Below are positions 1 to 7,306 of a stretch of DNA of 64,000 nucleotides, one piece after another. Source of the DNA: Streptomyces sclerotialus (GTDB taxonomy: Bacteria; Actinomycetota; Actinomycetes; Streptomycetales; Streptomycetaceae); contig JODX01000001.1 of assembly GCA_000719105.1 (NCBI GenBank), positions 744,001-808,000 of the forward strand, read 5' to 3'. The notes under the pieces are model-generated. The model saw only the letters and a program-made list of their open reading frames with translations. It was not told where the DNA came from and did not search any database. Each line of letters starts with the position of its first letter. Position 1 is the first letter of the stretch. Position numbers and translations under genes: made by a program.

Positions 1-2
1 TG

Positions 3-404
3 TTCGGCACCGAACCCGCCAAGCGACGCGAGGGCTACGCCAACTTCGCCCTCACCGAACCGCCGCTCAAGCTCGTCCTCATCGAGGGCGAGCCCGGCCA
101 GGACACCCGACTCGACCACCTCGGCGTCGAGGTCGAGTCCACCGGGCAGGTCGACGCCGCCACCACCCGCCTGAAGGACGCGGGCCTGGCCACCTTCGAG
201 GAGAGCGACACTTCCTGCTGCTACGCCCTCCAGGACAAGGTGTGGGTCCACGGCCCCGGTCGGGAACCGTGGGAGGTCTACGTCGTCAAGGCGGACGCCG
301 ACACCCTCGGCAAGAGTGCCGATGTCACCGCCACCGGCGACGGGTGCTGCACCAGCCGGCCCAGCGGGACCGCCTCGGCCGCAGCGGGATGCAGCTGCGG
401 CTGA
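3..404 (+). CDS. ArsI/CadI-type vicinal-oxygen-chelate protein, 5' truncated
   Basis: Only the last 133 residues lie in the window; the start is to the left. The fold family is glyoxalase/vicinal oxygen chelate. Seen: LDHLGVEVE (candidate metal His), an adjacent cysteine pair in SCCYALQDKVWV, a Glu in PWEVYVV, then a cysteine-rich tail (DGCCTSRP and CSCG). This His / Cys-Cys / Glu order is that of ArsI C-As lyases, which bind trivalent organoarsenicals through the cysteine pair, and of cadmium-induced CadI proteins. Inference: metal(loid)-responsive detoxification protein. Whether ars genes lie upstream cannot be seen. A plain glyoxalase is less likely because of the paired cysteines. Confidence 0.8.
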   Translation, partial: FGTEPAKRREGYANFALTEPPLKLVLIEGEPGQDTRLDHLGVEVESTGQVDAATTRLKDAGLATFEESDTSCCYALQDKVWVHGPGREPWEVYVVKADADTLGKSADVTATGDGCCTSRPSGTASAAAGCSCG

Positions 405-427
405 CCGGCGGCGTCACGGGCAACCGG

Positions 428-465
428 CGGTGGTTGCCGTACAGCAGGGGGTACGGCGACCACCG
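428..465 (+). terminator. Hairpin terminator after the ArsI-like gene
   Basis: Inverted repeat with 15-base arms (CGGTGGTTGCCGTAC and GTACGGCGACCACCG, one G-T pair) and an 8-base loop, 23 bases after the stop. There is no T-tract, which is usual for Streptomyces terminators. Confidence 0.65.
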
Positions 466-694
466 CAACCGGAGATCGCCGTCAAGGGCCGCTGATGACC
501 GCACGACCAACGCGGCCGGCCGGATCCGCGGCTGGGCCAAGCGGTGATCGAAGGCGCCACCGCATCCCGCACCCAGTGCAGGACGGTCCCGTCGTCGTGT
601 GCCCTTCGATGCCGTCACAATGCCGCCCATGGGCACCCCTGGGTTGCCGGTTGGTGCGGTGGGCCCTCACTGCGGGTGCGCTAGCGTCCCGCGC

Positions 695-1156
695 ATGAAG
701 ACGCATGGGGTGGGGCTCCGAGGGGCCGCTTTCGTGGCGGCTCCAGGGCTGTTGCTGTTGGGGCTGCCGGCGTTGTACTTCCTTACTGCCTACGGCTGCG
801 GCGAGGAGGAGGACCGGCTCGCCGAGGTGATGGCCGGCTCGGCAGTGCTGGATGCGGCACCGGAAGGAGCGCGTGAGGAGGACCGCTATCGGGAGTGTGA
901 CGACGACGATCGGTTCGTGGCCGTCGGAAGGGTGTACCGGTACCGCGGGGACGAGGGCAGTGCGCAAGCGTTCTTTCGGGAGGCCGCCCGAGCGGACGGC
1001 TGGCGGCCGCGGACCACGGCGGATGGTGAGACGGTTCCTGGTTGTTTCACCGCGTCGATGGGTGGCACGACTGCGTACCTGTACCTGGAGGGTCCGGACG
1101 GCGGCCTGCTTCATGTGGAGGTGGTCGCCGACCGTGCGGGCACACGGTGGTGTTGA
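695..1156 (+). CDS. Small membrane-anchored or secreted protein, unknown function
   Basis: A 153-residue protein. I chose the ATG at 695 because the N-terminus then begins MKTHGVGLRG and runs into one hydrophobic segment (residues about 9-31, ending PALYFLTAYGCG), like a signal anchor or uncleaved signal peptide. The frame is open further upstream without an evident ribosome site. The rest is acidic (DRYRECDDDDRF), followed by GRVYRYRGDEGSAQAFFREAARADGW-type sequence that could be a small alpha/beta extracytoplasmic domain, with two later cysteines that could form a disulfide. I do not recognise the family. It stands alone between two unrelated units. Confidence 0.65.
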   Translation: MKTHGVGLRGAAFVAAPGLLLLGLPALYFLTAYGCGEEEDRLAEVMAGSAVLDAAPEGAREEDRYRECDDDDRFVAVGRVYRYRGDEGSAQAFFREAARADGWRPRTTADGETVPGCFTASMGGTTAYLYLEGPDGGLLHVEVVADRAGTRWC

Positions 1157-1327
1157 GGAACCGGTCCCGCGGGTCCTGCTCGGCAAGGCCCCTGAGCCGC
1201 ACACCGGGATCGTCGGCGTGGTGCATGCCGGATGGCCCCGCCTGTCGTCACCAGCTCGGATGACGGTGTGGATCCGTGCGCTGGTGCCGCTCAGCAGCGG
1301 GTGGGCAGGGTGCTCACCCTCCGGCCG

Positions 1328-2038
1328 TTACGCCCTTCCGGGCACCCTCCAGTACTGGCGTCGCTTCTCGTCGCGCACCACGACGCCGAGACGGGCCAGT
1401 TCCTCACGGAGCTCCCGGACGTCGTCATCTGCGGCGCCCTTCTTCTCCAGTGATTTCTGGCGGGCCTTGAGGATGGCGTTCGCGCCCTCCGGGAGTCCGG
1501 GGGTGTCCGGGACCCAGCGGCGGAACTCTTGCTGGTACGGGTCGGTGTCCGCCCACGGGTAGCCGTGTGCGGTGAAGGCGTCGGTGACGTGGGCGGCGTT
1601 CAGAGCGCAGTCCTGCCGCGTGAGCTCGCCACCGTCGTGGCCGAGCAGGACGAGGTGCTTGCCGTCCCGGAAGACCGTGGCGACGGCGTCGCGCCGGAAT
1701 GTGTGCTCGCGGCCCCTGCTCATGAGTACGACGCGGTCGTCCGACAGGCGGAGCGTCAACTGCTCGTGCTGGATCACGAGCCCGAGGAGCAGTCCCGCCA
1801 CCGCGCCCGCGGCGGACAGCGCCGGAGCGGGGATCGATGCGGCCAGTTCGGCCGGTCCCTGCATCGGTGCCCACGGCAGCGTCAGCAGCCAGTCGGCCAG
1901 AGGGGCGACGAGCAGGCCGAGGCCCGCCCCCGCCAGGACGAGGGCGACGTAGATACCCGCCGTGGTCCGGGCCGGTTCGGCGAGCACGGTGACCCGGTCG
2001 TCGTGCGGGCCCTGCTCGAGTCTCTTGTCCGTGTTCAT
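1328..2038 (-). CDS. YqeB-family membrane protein
   Basis: 236 residues. Two hydrophobic segments at about residues 27-50 and 73-95 are followed by a cytosolic part containing RLSDDRVVLMSRGREHTF and HGYPWADTDPYQQEFRRWV. This layout (two helices, PH-like stretch, then a WxxxxDPY...FRRWVPD block) is that of the YqeB family, whose biochemical role is unknown. A GAGGGGG ribosome site sits just before the ATG. It is divergent from the TetR gene at 2233 and the two share a palindrome at 2155-2186, so YqeB is the probable regulatory target. A 9-base repeat array lies in its leader. Confidence 0.75.
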   Translation of the reverse strand: MNTDKRLEQGPHDDRVTVLAEPARTTAGIYVALVLAGAGLGLLVAPLADWLLTLPWAPMQGPAELAASIPAPALSAAGAVAGLLLGLVIQHEQLTLRLSDDRVVLMSRGREHTFRRDAVATVFRDGKHLVLLGHDGGELTRQDCALNAAHVTDAFTAHGYPWADTDPYQQEFRRWVPDTPGLPEGANAILKARQKSLEKKGAADDDVRELREELARLGVVVRDEKRRQYWRVPGRA

Positions 2039-2051
2039 GCTCCCCCTCGTT

Positions 2052-2114
2052 TCCTGTGGTCGCTGCGGTCGCTGCGGTCGCTGCGGTCGCTGCGGTCTCT
2101 GTGGTCTCTGTGGT
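2052..2114 (-). repeat. Seven-copy 9-bp tandem array in the yqeB-like leader
   Basis: Consecutive 9-mers: TCCTGTGGT, then four exact copies of CGCTGCGGT, then two CTCTGTGGT. They lie between the shared palindrome and the YqeB start, so would be transcribed into its 5' leader. No reading frame is supported here. Confidence 0.85.
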
Positions 2115-2154
2115 CCGGCGGTTTCTGCGGTTTCTGTTCTGCCGGGCCCGTCGT

Positions 2155-2186
2155 CAATAATAGACCGAGCGCTCGATCTATTATTG
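2155..2186. promoter_or_regulatory. 32-bp near-perfect palindrome, probable TetR operator
   Basis: The arms start CAATAATAGA and end TCTATTATTG around a central GAGCGCTC; only one base pair of the 16 does not match. It sits between divergent TetR (46 bp away) and YqeB-like (117 bp away) genes. TATTAT, a good -10 sequence, occurs in each arm on opposite strands, so a bound repressor could block both promoters. Assigning it to the adjacent TetR is inference. Confidence 0.8.
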
Positions 2187-2232
2187 GGTCAAGCATCGAG
2201 TACGGTCGAGAGCCGAGCAAGAAAGGGCCACG

Positions 2233-2865
2233 ATGAGGACAGTCGATCCGGCCAGGCATCGAGCGCGGCGCCGGCACATCGTCAACGCCGCGGCCGGGCT
2301 CTTCGCCACCAAGGGCTTCGAGCGCACCACCACGGCGGAGATCTGCAAGGCCGCCGGCATGAGTGCGGGCAACCTGTTCCACTACTTCCCCAACAAGCGC
2401 GCGATCTTCCACGCCGTCTTCGAGGACGACGAGGGCGACGAGCGCGACGGCGCGACCAAGGCCGAGCGTCTGGCCGCCGCCCGCGCCGCCGACGACCCGT
2501 GGGCGGCCCTCCTCGACACCGTGGACCTGCTCGCCGCGCCCGCCGCGGAGCCGCTGGTCCCTGCGCTCGTCATGGAGGCGATGATGCAGGCGTACCGCGA
2601 CCCCGAACTCGATGCGCTGCTGAGCCGTGACAACGACGAGGAGAAGTCCACCGTCGGCACGCTGCTGCGGAACGCGGCCGCGGCGGGACAGATCGACCCC
2701 GCTCTGGATCCGGACGACGCCGCTGCCTGGGTCATGGCTCTCGTCGCCGCGCTCTACACCAGCGCCGCCACGGATCCGTCCTTCGATCCGGCCAGGCAAC
2801 TGCCTACTTTGCGTCTGATCCTTCAGCGCTTCCTGCGGCCCGGGAGCCCCCAGGGGGCGGAGTGA
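2233..2865 (+). CDS. TetR-family repressor
   Basis: 210 residues. The N-terminal helix-turn-helix is clear: HIVNAAAGLFATKGFERTTT, then AEICKAAGMSAGNLFHYFPN, then KRAIFHAVFEDDE. The ligand domain (about residues 75-205) is alpha-helical and not recognisable. The ATG at 2233 follows AAAGGG. Typical TetR proteins are 190-220 residues. The gene is divergent from the YqeB-like gene and the palindrome at 2155-2186 is the likely site for auto-repression and control of the neighbour. The ligand is unknown. Confidence 0.9.
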   Translation: MRTVDPARHRARRRHIVNAAAGLFATKGFERTTTAEICKAAGMSAGNLFHYFPNKRAIFHAVFEDDEGDERDGATKAERLAAARAADDPWAALLDTVDLLAAPAAEPLVPALVMEAMMQAYRDPELDALLSRDNDEEKSTVGTLLRNAAAAGQIDPALDPDDAAAWVMALVAALYTSAATDPSFDPARQLPTLRLILQRFLRPGSPQGAE

Positions 2866-2940
2866 TCGGCAGGCGCGGTCGTCGAGGTCGGGGCAGGGCG
2901 GGCAGGAAGGGGTGGAGCGGGAGGACGGGAGCGGCGGGGC

Positions 2941-3300
2941 TCAGTCACCCGTTGTCTCCGCCTCCGGAGGCTCCGGCCGCTCGTGGGCGTGCTTCAGGCG
3001 CATACGGGCGTCGACCTTGTCCTGGGCGGTGACCTCCTCCCAGAAGCGGTGGCAGGTCACGAAGACCGCGAGTTCCCGTTCGCGTTCACGCAGCTTCTCC
3101 ACCTCGGCCTGTTCGTCGGGGGTCCAGCCGGGGGAGGCGGGGCGCTCCAGCTTGCGCCAGCCGTTGTCGTCGCGGAAGCCGTCCAGCGGCTCGACCGACC
3201 AGGGGAGCCGCTTCAGCAGGGCCAGCAGCTCGGCCCGGACCTGATGCAGTTCCTCCTGCCCGGCCAGGAGATCACTTGGGAAGTCATAGGTCTCAGCCAC
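2941..3300 (-). CDS. Small conserved-type protein, unknown function
   Basis: 119 residues, soluble, highly charged. It starts MAETYDFPSDLL and is helix-rich; residues about 64-80 (QAEVEKLRERERELAVF) look like a short amphipathic or coiled-coil helix. The central motif LPWSVEPLDGFRDDNGW is distinctive. Codon use is typical of a real Streptomyces gene. I know no function. It stands alone between the TetR gene and a ketopantoate-reductase-like gene. Confidence 0.75.
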   Translation of the reverse strand: MAETYDFPSDLLAGQEELHQVRAELLALLKRLPWSVEPLDGFRDDNGWRKLERPASPGWTPDEQAEVEKLRERERELAVFVTCHRFWEEVTAQDKVDARMRLKHAHERPEPPEAETTGD

Positions 3301-3406
3301 GCGGTAATGCTACGCCTGTTCGATTTTCTGATGCGAGTTCCTTCGGGGACTTGGCGGAGTCTCGACGATCAGTCAGCTGATCGGTCCGCGGGAGCGCGTG
3401 GTGGGG

Positions 3407-4351
3407 TCAGCGGCCGGCTTCCTGCTGGAGTTCCCGTACCACCCTGTCCGCCACCGGGACCCGTACGCCATGACGGTGCGCCGCGCGCAGCAGGGCGCCG
3501 CCGATCGCGTCCAGCTCCAGTGGGCGGCCCGCCTCGGCGTCGCGCTGCATGGACGTCCTCGTGGTGGGCGGGAAGCCGTCGTAGCGGCGGACGGCCTCGG
3601 CCGGGTCCACGAGGGCGCCGCACGCGCGGCTCACCGCCGCGACCTCCTCCACCAGCGTGCTCAGCTCCTCGCGGTGGCGGGTGCGGATGTCGCCGACCGG
3701 GACGCCGTAGCGCGTGGTGAGCAGCGCGAGCGGGGCGAGGAACGCCATCTTCGCCCACAGCGCCGCCGACTCGTCCTCGAGGACGCGGGTGCGTACGCCC
3801 GCCCGTTCCAGCGCTTCCGAGAGGGGGGTGAGGCGGGCGTGCGGCAGCTTGTCGCCGGTGAGGTCGACCTCCGCGAAGGGGCTGCCGTGCTCGATCACGC
3901 CCGGGGCGATGCGGGTCGACTCGACGCGGATGACGGCGGGCGCCACCCGGTCGGCGCCGTAGCGGGCGCGCAGTGCCGTCGGGTGCTCGACGCCGTTCAG
4001 GAACGGTACGACGAGGCCGGCGTCGGCGTTGGTGTCGCCCTGTGCGGAGGGGCGTGCCGGTATGCGCTCCAGGGCCGCGTCCAGGGACGTGTGCTTCACC
4101 GCCACCAGGCATGCGTCCACCGGCTCGCGCAGTTCCGGCGCCGTTTCCACGCCGGCCGTGAAGTCGTCGAAGCGGGCGCTGCGGACCTGGATGCCATGGG
4201 CGTCCAGGGCTCGGGCCGTCTCCGGGCCGGCCAGGCAGATCACCCGGTTCCCCGCGCGGGCGAGGAGCGCGGCGAGGAGGCCGCCGACGCCTCCCGGGCC
4301 CAGTACCGCCACCGTCAGCCGGTCATGCCCGTCGAGCAGGTTGTTCTGCAT
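3407..4351 (-). CDS. Ketopantoate reductase (PanE/ApbA) family protein
   Basis: 314 residues. An N-terminal Rossmann nucleotide site is seen in LTVAVLGPGGVGGLLAALLA (residues about 11-30). VKHTSLDAAL and PFLNGVEHPTAL match the family's Lys and Asn-Gly region, and the C-terminal helical domain has the SMQRDAEAGRPLELDAIGG block. Family enzymes reduce 2-dehydropantoate with NADPH in pantothenate synthesis, but many paralogues have other substrates, so specificity is open. The ATG at 4351 is preceded by AGAGGGG. The frame stays open upstream without homology. Confidence 0.87.
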   Translation of the reverse strand: MQNNLLDGHDRLTVAVLGPGGVGGLLAALLARAGNRVICLAGPETARALDAHGIQVRSARFDDFTAGVETAPELREPVDACLVAVKHTSLDAALERIPARPSAQGDTNADAGLVVPFLNGVEHPTALRARYGADRVAPAVIRVESTRIAPGVIEHGSPFAEVDLTGDKLPHARLTPLSEALERAGVRTRVLEDESAALWAKMAFLAPLALLTTRYGVPVGDIRTRHREELSTLVEEVAAVSRACGALVDPAEAVRRYDGFPPTTRTSMQRDAEAGRPLELDAIGGALLRAAHRHGVRVPVADRVVRELQQEAGR

Positions 4352-4466
4352 GGTTCCCCTCTTCCTGTCCGTTGCCTGCGCATGATCAGCAGAAGAGGCG
4401 GTCACGTCAATGCCCGAGTCCCGCTCGGTCCGCCCCGGGAGGTCGGGATGCTGGGAGACTGGGCGC

Positions 4467-4712
4467 ATGTGCCGGAGTATCAAGACCCTGCGTCCGCCCG
4501 TGCTCCCCGAAGAGGCCACCGAGGAGGACATCCGGGCCGCCGCCCTGCAGTACGTCCGCAAGGTGTCCGGCTTCCGGGCTCCCGCCGCGCACAACCGTGA
4601 GGTCTTCGACCGCGCGGTCGAGGCGGTCGCGGCGGCCACCGCCGAGCTGCTGGCCGGGCTGGAGGTACGGGGGAGGAGCGGGGCGGCCCCAGGTGGGACG
4701 GCCCCGCACTGA
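4467..4712 (+). CDS. DUF2277 family protein
   Basis: 81 residues. The start is set at MCRSIKTLRPP, the hallmark N-terminus of this small family, followed by EEATEEDIRAAALQYVRKVS and a C-terminal helix. Function is unknown; the N-terminal Cys and HNREVFD motif suggest a small helical protein. It diverges from the ketopantoate-reductase gene. Its stop codon lies inside a 16-bp triple repeat that also holds the stop of the convergent DedA gene. Confidence 0.85.
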   Translation: MCRSIKTLRPPVLPEEATEEDIRAAALQYVRKVSGFRAPAAHNREVFDRAVEAVAAATAELLAGLEVRGRSGAAPGGTAPH

Positions 4713-4751
4713 GTCAGTTCCGCACCGAGTCAGTTCCGCACCGAGTCAGTC
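4704..4751. repeat. Three tandem 16-bp repeats across two convergent stop codons
   Basis: The unit CCGCACYGAGTCAGTY occurs three times back to back (4704, 4720, 4736). The first copy provides the stop of the DUF2277 gene and the third the stop of the DedA gene on the other strand. Confidence 0.85.
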
Positions 4752-5348
4752 CCGCAGGCTCGGCTTGCGTATCAGGAACGCCGCTGCCGCGCCCGCGCCG
4801 AACAGGGCCGCCACCGACACCGCCGTGGCGATCCAGGTCGCGCCCAGCCAGTGGGCGCCGAAGTAGCCGAGGGCGATGCTGTAGGCGGCCCAGGCGACCC
4901 CGGCCAGAATCGACCAGGGGAGGAACTCGCGGACGCGGCGGCGGGCCGCGCCGGCGGCGAACGAGACCACCGAGCGGCCCGCGGGGGCGAAGCGGGCGAT
5001 GACGACCAAGGTGCCGCCGCCTCGGGCCAGGGCCGTGCCGAGACGTTCCTGCGCGGTGGAGAGGCGGCGGGAGCGGGCGATGGCGCGGTCCAGGCGCTCG
5101 CCGCCCCGGCGGGCCACACGGTAGGCCACCAGGTCCCCGAGCACCGACGCCGTGGCCGCGGACAGCAGGAGGAAGAGGAGGTCGGGCACCTCGGCCTGGG
5201 TCGCCGTGCCCGCCGCTGCGGCCGTCGCCGCCGTGATGACGAGTACACCGCTCGGCAGCACCGGGACGAAGACGTCCAGGAGGACGGAGACGGCCACCGC
5301 GGCGTAGATCCACGGACTGGCCGTCAGTGACCCCACACTCTCTAGCAC
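4746..5348 (-). CDS. DedA-family membrane protein
   Basis: 200 residues when started at the GTG at 5348, six bases after GGGAG. Seen: helices around residues 14-40 and 55-80, then VIARFAPAGRSVVSFAAGAA, which is the DedA (VTT domain) signature F.R..PxxR...s..AG, and two C-terminal helices. DedA proteins act in lipid flipping and membrane homeostasis. It is convergent with DUF2277 and divergent from the SOD-like gene. A longer frame upstream has no family match. Confidence 0.85.
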   Translation of the reverse strand: MLESVGSLTASPWIYAAVAVSVLLDVFVPVLPSGVLVITAATAAAAGTATQAEVPDLLFLLLSAATASVLGDLVAYRVARRGGERLDRAIARSRRLSTAQERLGTALARGGGTLVVIARFAPAGRSVVSFAAGAARRRVREFLPWSILAGVAWAAYSIALGYFGAHWLGATWIATAVSVAALFGAGAAAAFLIRKPSLRD

Positions 5349-5593
5349 CGACAACTCCCAGACTCCCCCGAGACTCCCCCGTGGGCCCGGTCGTGTCGCC
5401 TCGGGAGGCGGCAGGGCGGCCCAGTGACAGCCAGACAGCGTACGCCCCGGGTGTGACAGAGGGTCCGCAGGGGGCGGATGTGTCCGTGATGTCACATTCG
5501 TCCGTCTGCCGTTCCGAGAGGCGGACGGGCCCGGGGCGGCGTACCAACGAGAGACGGGAACCGAGTAGCGAAGCAGTGGAGGAGTGGAGAGAG

Positions 5594-6331
5594 ATGGTGG
5601 CAGGGATGGCCGTCGCCCTCACCGCGGCCGTGGTGGCGGGCGTGGGCGGTACGGCGGACAGTGGCGGCGAGTACTGGGAGCGGAGCGCCGCGACCTTCGC
5701 ACCGCCGGAGCCGGGTGCTCCCGCCCCGGTGGCGGTGACGTACGACACGGCTCTCGTTCCGGGAGCTTCCTCGATCGAGGTGCACCAGCGGACGGAGGCG
5801 AGCGGCGCGACGACCGTACGGCTGCGGGTCACCGGGATGCGGGCCGGGCACACCTACGGGGCGCATGTGCACCGGAAGCCGTGCGGGACCGACCCGGAGG
5901 AGTCCGGCGGGCACTACCAGCACCGGCCGTCGGAGGCCACCGCCGACAGCGAGGTGTGGCTGGACTTCACGGCCGACGGCGAGGGCACGGGTGAGGCGGT
6001 GTCGAAGCACGACTGGGGATTCCGGCCGGGTGAGGCTTCGTCCCTGGTGCTGCACGGCCGGCCCGGGGAGTCCGCGGCGCGGGTCGGCTGCTTCACGATG
6101 CCGTTCGGGCGGTCCGCGCAGGACACCCTGCCGACGGGGTGGAGCGGTCCGGCGGCCGCGGCGTACGGCTCGACCGGCCGGAAAGCGCTGCCGCACGGCT
6201 GGGCGGGGCAGGGAGTCCTGCCGTACGGCTGGGCGGGGCGGGAAGTCGTGCCCTACGGCTGGATGGAGCCGGCGGCCGCGTCGTACAACTGGGCCGGGTC
6301 CGCGACCGGGCCGTCCTGGTGGCCCCGGTAG
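5594..6331 (+). CDS. Secreted Cu/Zn superoxide dismutase-like protein with C-terminal aromatic repeats
   Basis: 245 residues. The ATG at 5594 follows GGAGG/GAGAG spacing and gives a hydrophobic N-terminus (MVAGMAVALTAAVVAG) typical of export. The SOD_Cu domain spans about residues 45-175: AGHTYGAHVHRKPCG carries the HxH copper pair, GGHYQH further histidines, and SLVLHGRP the late copper His. A Cys-Cys pair (HRKPCG and RVGCF) could form the family disulfide. The last 70 residues have LPxGWxG and LPYGWAG repeats not found in SOD itself. Family proteins dismutate superoxide outside the cell, but some bacterial homologues lack activity. Confidence 0.82.
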   Translation: MVAGMAVALTAAVVAGVGGTADSGGEYWERSAATFAPPEPGAPAPVAVTYDTALVPGASSIEVHQRTEASGATTVRLRVTGMRAGHTYGAHVHRKPCGTDPEESGGHYQHRPSEATADSEVWLDFTADGEGTGEAVSKHDWGFRPGEASSLVLHGRPGESAARVGCFTMPFGRSAQDTLPTGWSGPAAAAYGSTGRKALPHGWAGQGVLPYGWAGREVVPYGWMEPAAASYNWAGSATGPSWWPR

Positions 6332-6390
6332 GCGAGGGGGCGGACGCACAACCGGTCGCCCTCCGCCTCCGTCCTCCGTGTCCACCGGAG

Positions 6391-6428
6391 CGGCGCCCGC
6401 CGCCGCGGGGGCGGGGTGGCGGGCGCCG
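6391..6428. terminator. Bidirectional terminator hairpin between SOD-like and DoxX genes
   Basis: Perfect 11-bp inverted repeat (CGGCGCCCGCC and GGCGGGCGCCG) with a 16-base loop, placed between two convergent stops. Confidence 0.7.
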
Positions 6429-6445
6429 CGAGGTGGTGCAGGGGA

Positions 6446-6886
6446 TCAGGCCGCGACGGGCCGCTCCTCGGAGGCGGGCTTGTCCGCGGACGCGGCCGTG
6501 CGGCCCTCGAAGAGCCGGTCGAGCCCGAACGCGCCGGAGCCCGTGAAGATCAGCAGGAACATCGCCCAGCAGAACAGGGCGGCACCCTCGCCGTTGTTCT
6601 CGAGGGGCCACAGCGCCGCGGGCTGGTGGACCTTGAAGTACGCGTAGGCCATGGCGCCCGAGGAGATGAACGCGGCGGCGCGGGTGCCGAGGCCGAGCAG
6701 GACGAGGATGCCGCCGACGAGCTCGATGACGGCCGCGTACCAGGCGGGCCAGCTGCCCACCTCCGGAGTGGTGCCGCCGAGCACTCCGAAGAGCTTGGAG
6801 GCGCCGTGGCAGGTGAAGAGCAGGCCGATGACGATGCGGAACAGGCCGATGGCGTAAGGCTGGGCGCTGTTGAGGCGTCCGGTCAT
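6446..6886 (-). CDS. DoxX-family membrane protein
   Basis: 146 residues. Four hydrophobic segments; the first part IGLFRIVIGLLFTCHGASKL and later VELVGGILVLLGLGTRAAA are the DoxX signature. The ATG at 6886 follows AAGGAG. DoxX proteins are small inner-membrane proteins linked to redox/oxidative-stress roles; exact function here is unknown. An iron-box-like site lies about 90 bp upstream, suggesting repression by a DtxR/DmdR-type regulator when iron is plentiful (inference). Confidence 0.87.
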   Translation of the reverse strand: MTGRLNSAQPYAIGLFRIVIGLLFTCHGASKLFGVLGGTTPEVGSWPAWYAAVIELVGGILVLLGLGTRAAAFISSGAMAYAYFKVHQPAALWPLENNGEGAALFCWAMFLLIFTGSGAFGLDRLFEGRTAASADKPASEERPVAA

Positions 6887-6976
6887 GTGGGGGACTCCTT
6901 CGGTCTGGCTTCCGGTCCGCACGCGCACGTGGGCGGACCGGTCTTGGGGACGTTTGCGTTGCCGATCGACCGCCAC

Positions 6977-6992
6977 GTTAGGCAGACCTAAC
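6977..6992 (-). promoter_or_regulatory. Iron-box-like operator upstream of doxX
   Basis: GTTAGG-N4-CCTAAC inverted repeat. TTAGGCAGACCTAA matches 12 of 14 positions of the right part of the DtxR/IdeR/DmdR consensus TTAGGTTAGGCTAACCTAA. On the minus strand it lies between a possible -35 TTGCAA and -10 TAACGT with an 18-base spacer. Confidence 0.6.
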
Positions 6993-7272
6993 CAATACTT
7001 GCAAGTTCAACATTCGGCCACGGCTGCACTTCCGTTTGGGCTTCCGCTTCCGGTGCGGGCGCACGTGAGGGGGCTCGCCGCGCCGCAGGGGCGCCGGGGA
7101 GCGTGACCGAATTTCTACGTCCCCGGTGCGGCATCCGACGCTATGGCCGCGCTGTTAACTGCGGCCTCCGCTTGCGTAACCGTGCAGGGACCGGGCGGCG
7201 CGCGGACAGCTGCGGCCCGCGCGGAACGCGTTCGACGGGGATGCGTGAACGGGAACGTGCCAGGGAAGGGGG
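6993..7272. other. Intergenic stretch without a recognised gene
   Basis: This stretch runs between the DoxX promoter and the PhoD terminator. It has locally lower GC near 6990-7015. I see no supported coding frame, RNA or repeat. Confidence 0.5.
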
Positions 7273-7297
7273 GGCGGCGGGGCACCACCCCGCCGCC
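7273..7297 (-). terminator. Terminator hairpin after the PhoD-family gene
   Basis: Perfect 10-bp stem (GGCGGCGGGG and CCCCGCCGCC) with a CACCA loop, starting 10 bases past the stop codon of the gene on the minus strand. Confidence 0.75.
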
Positions 7298-7306
7298 GCG
7301 AGTCCC

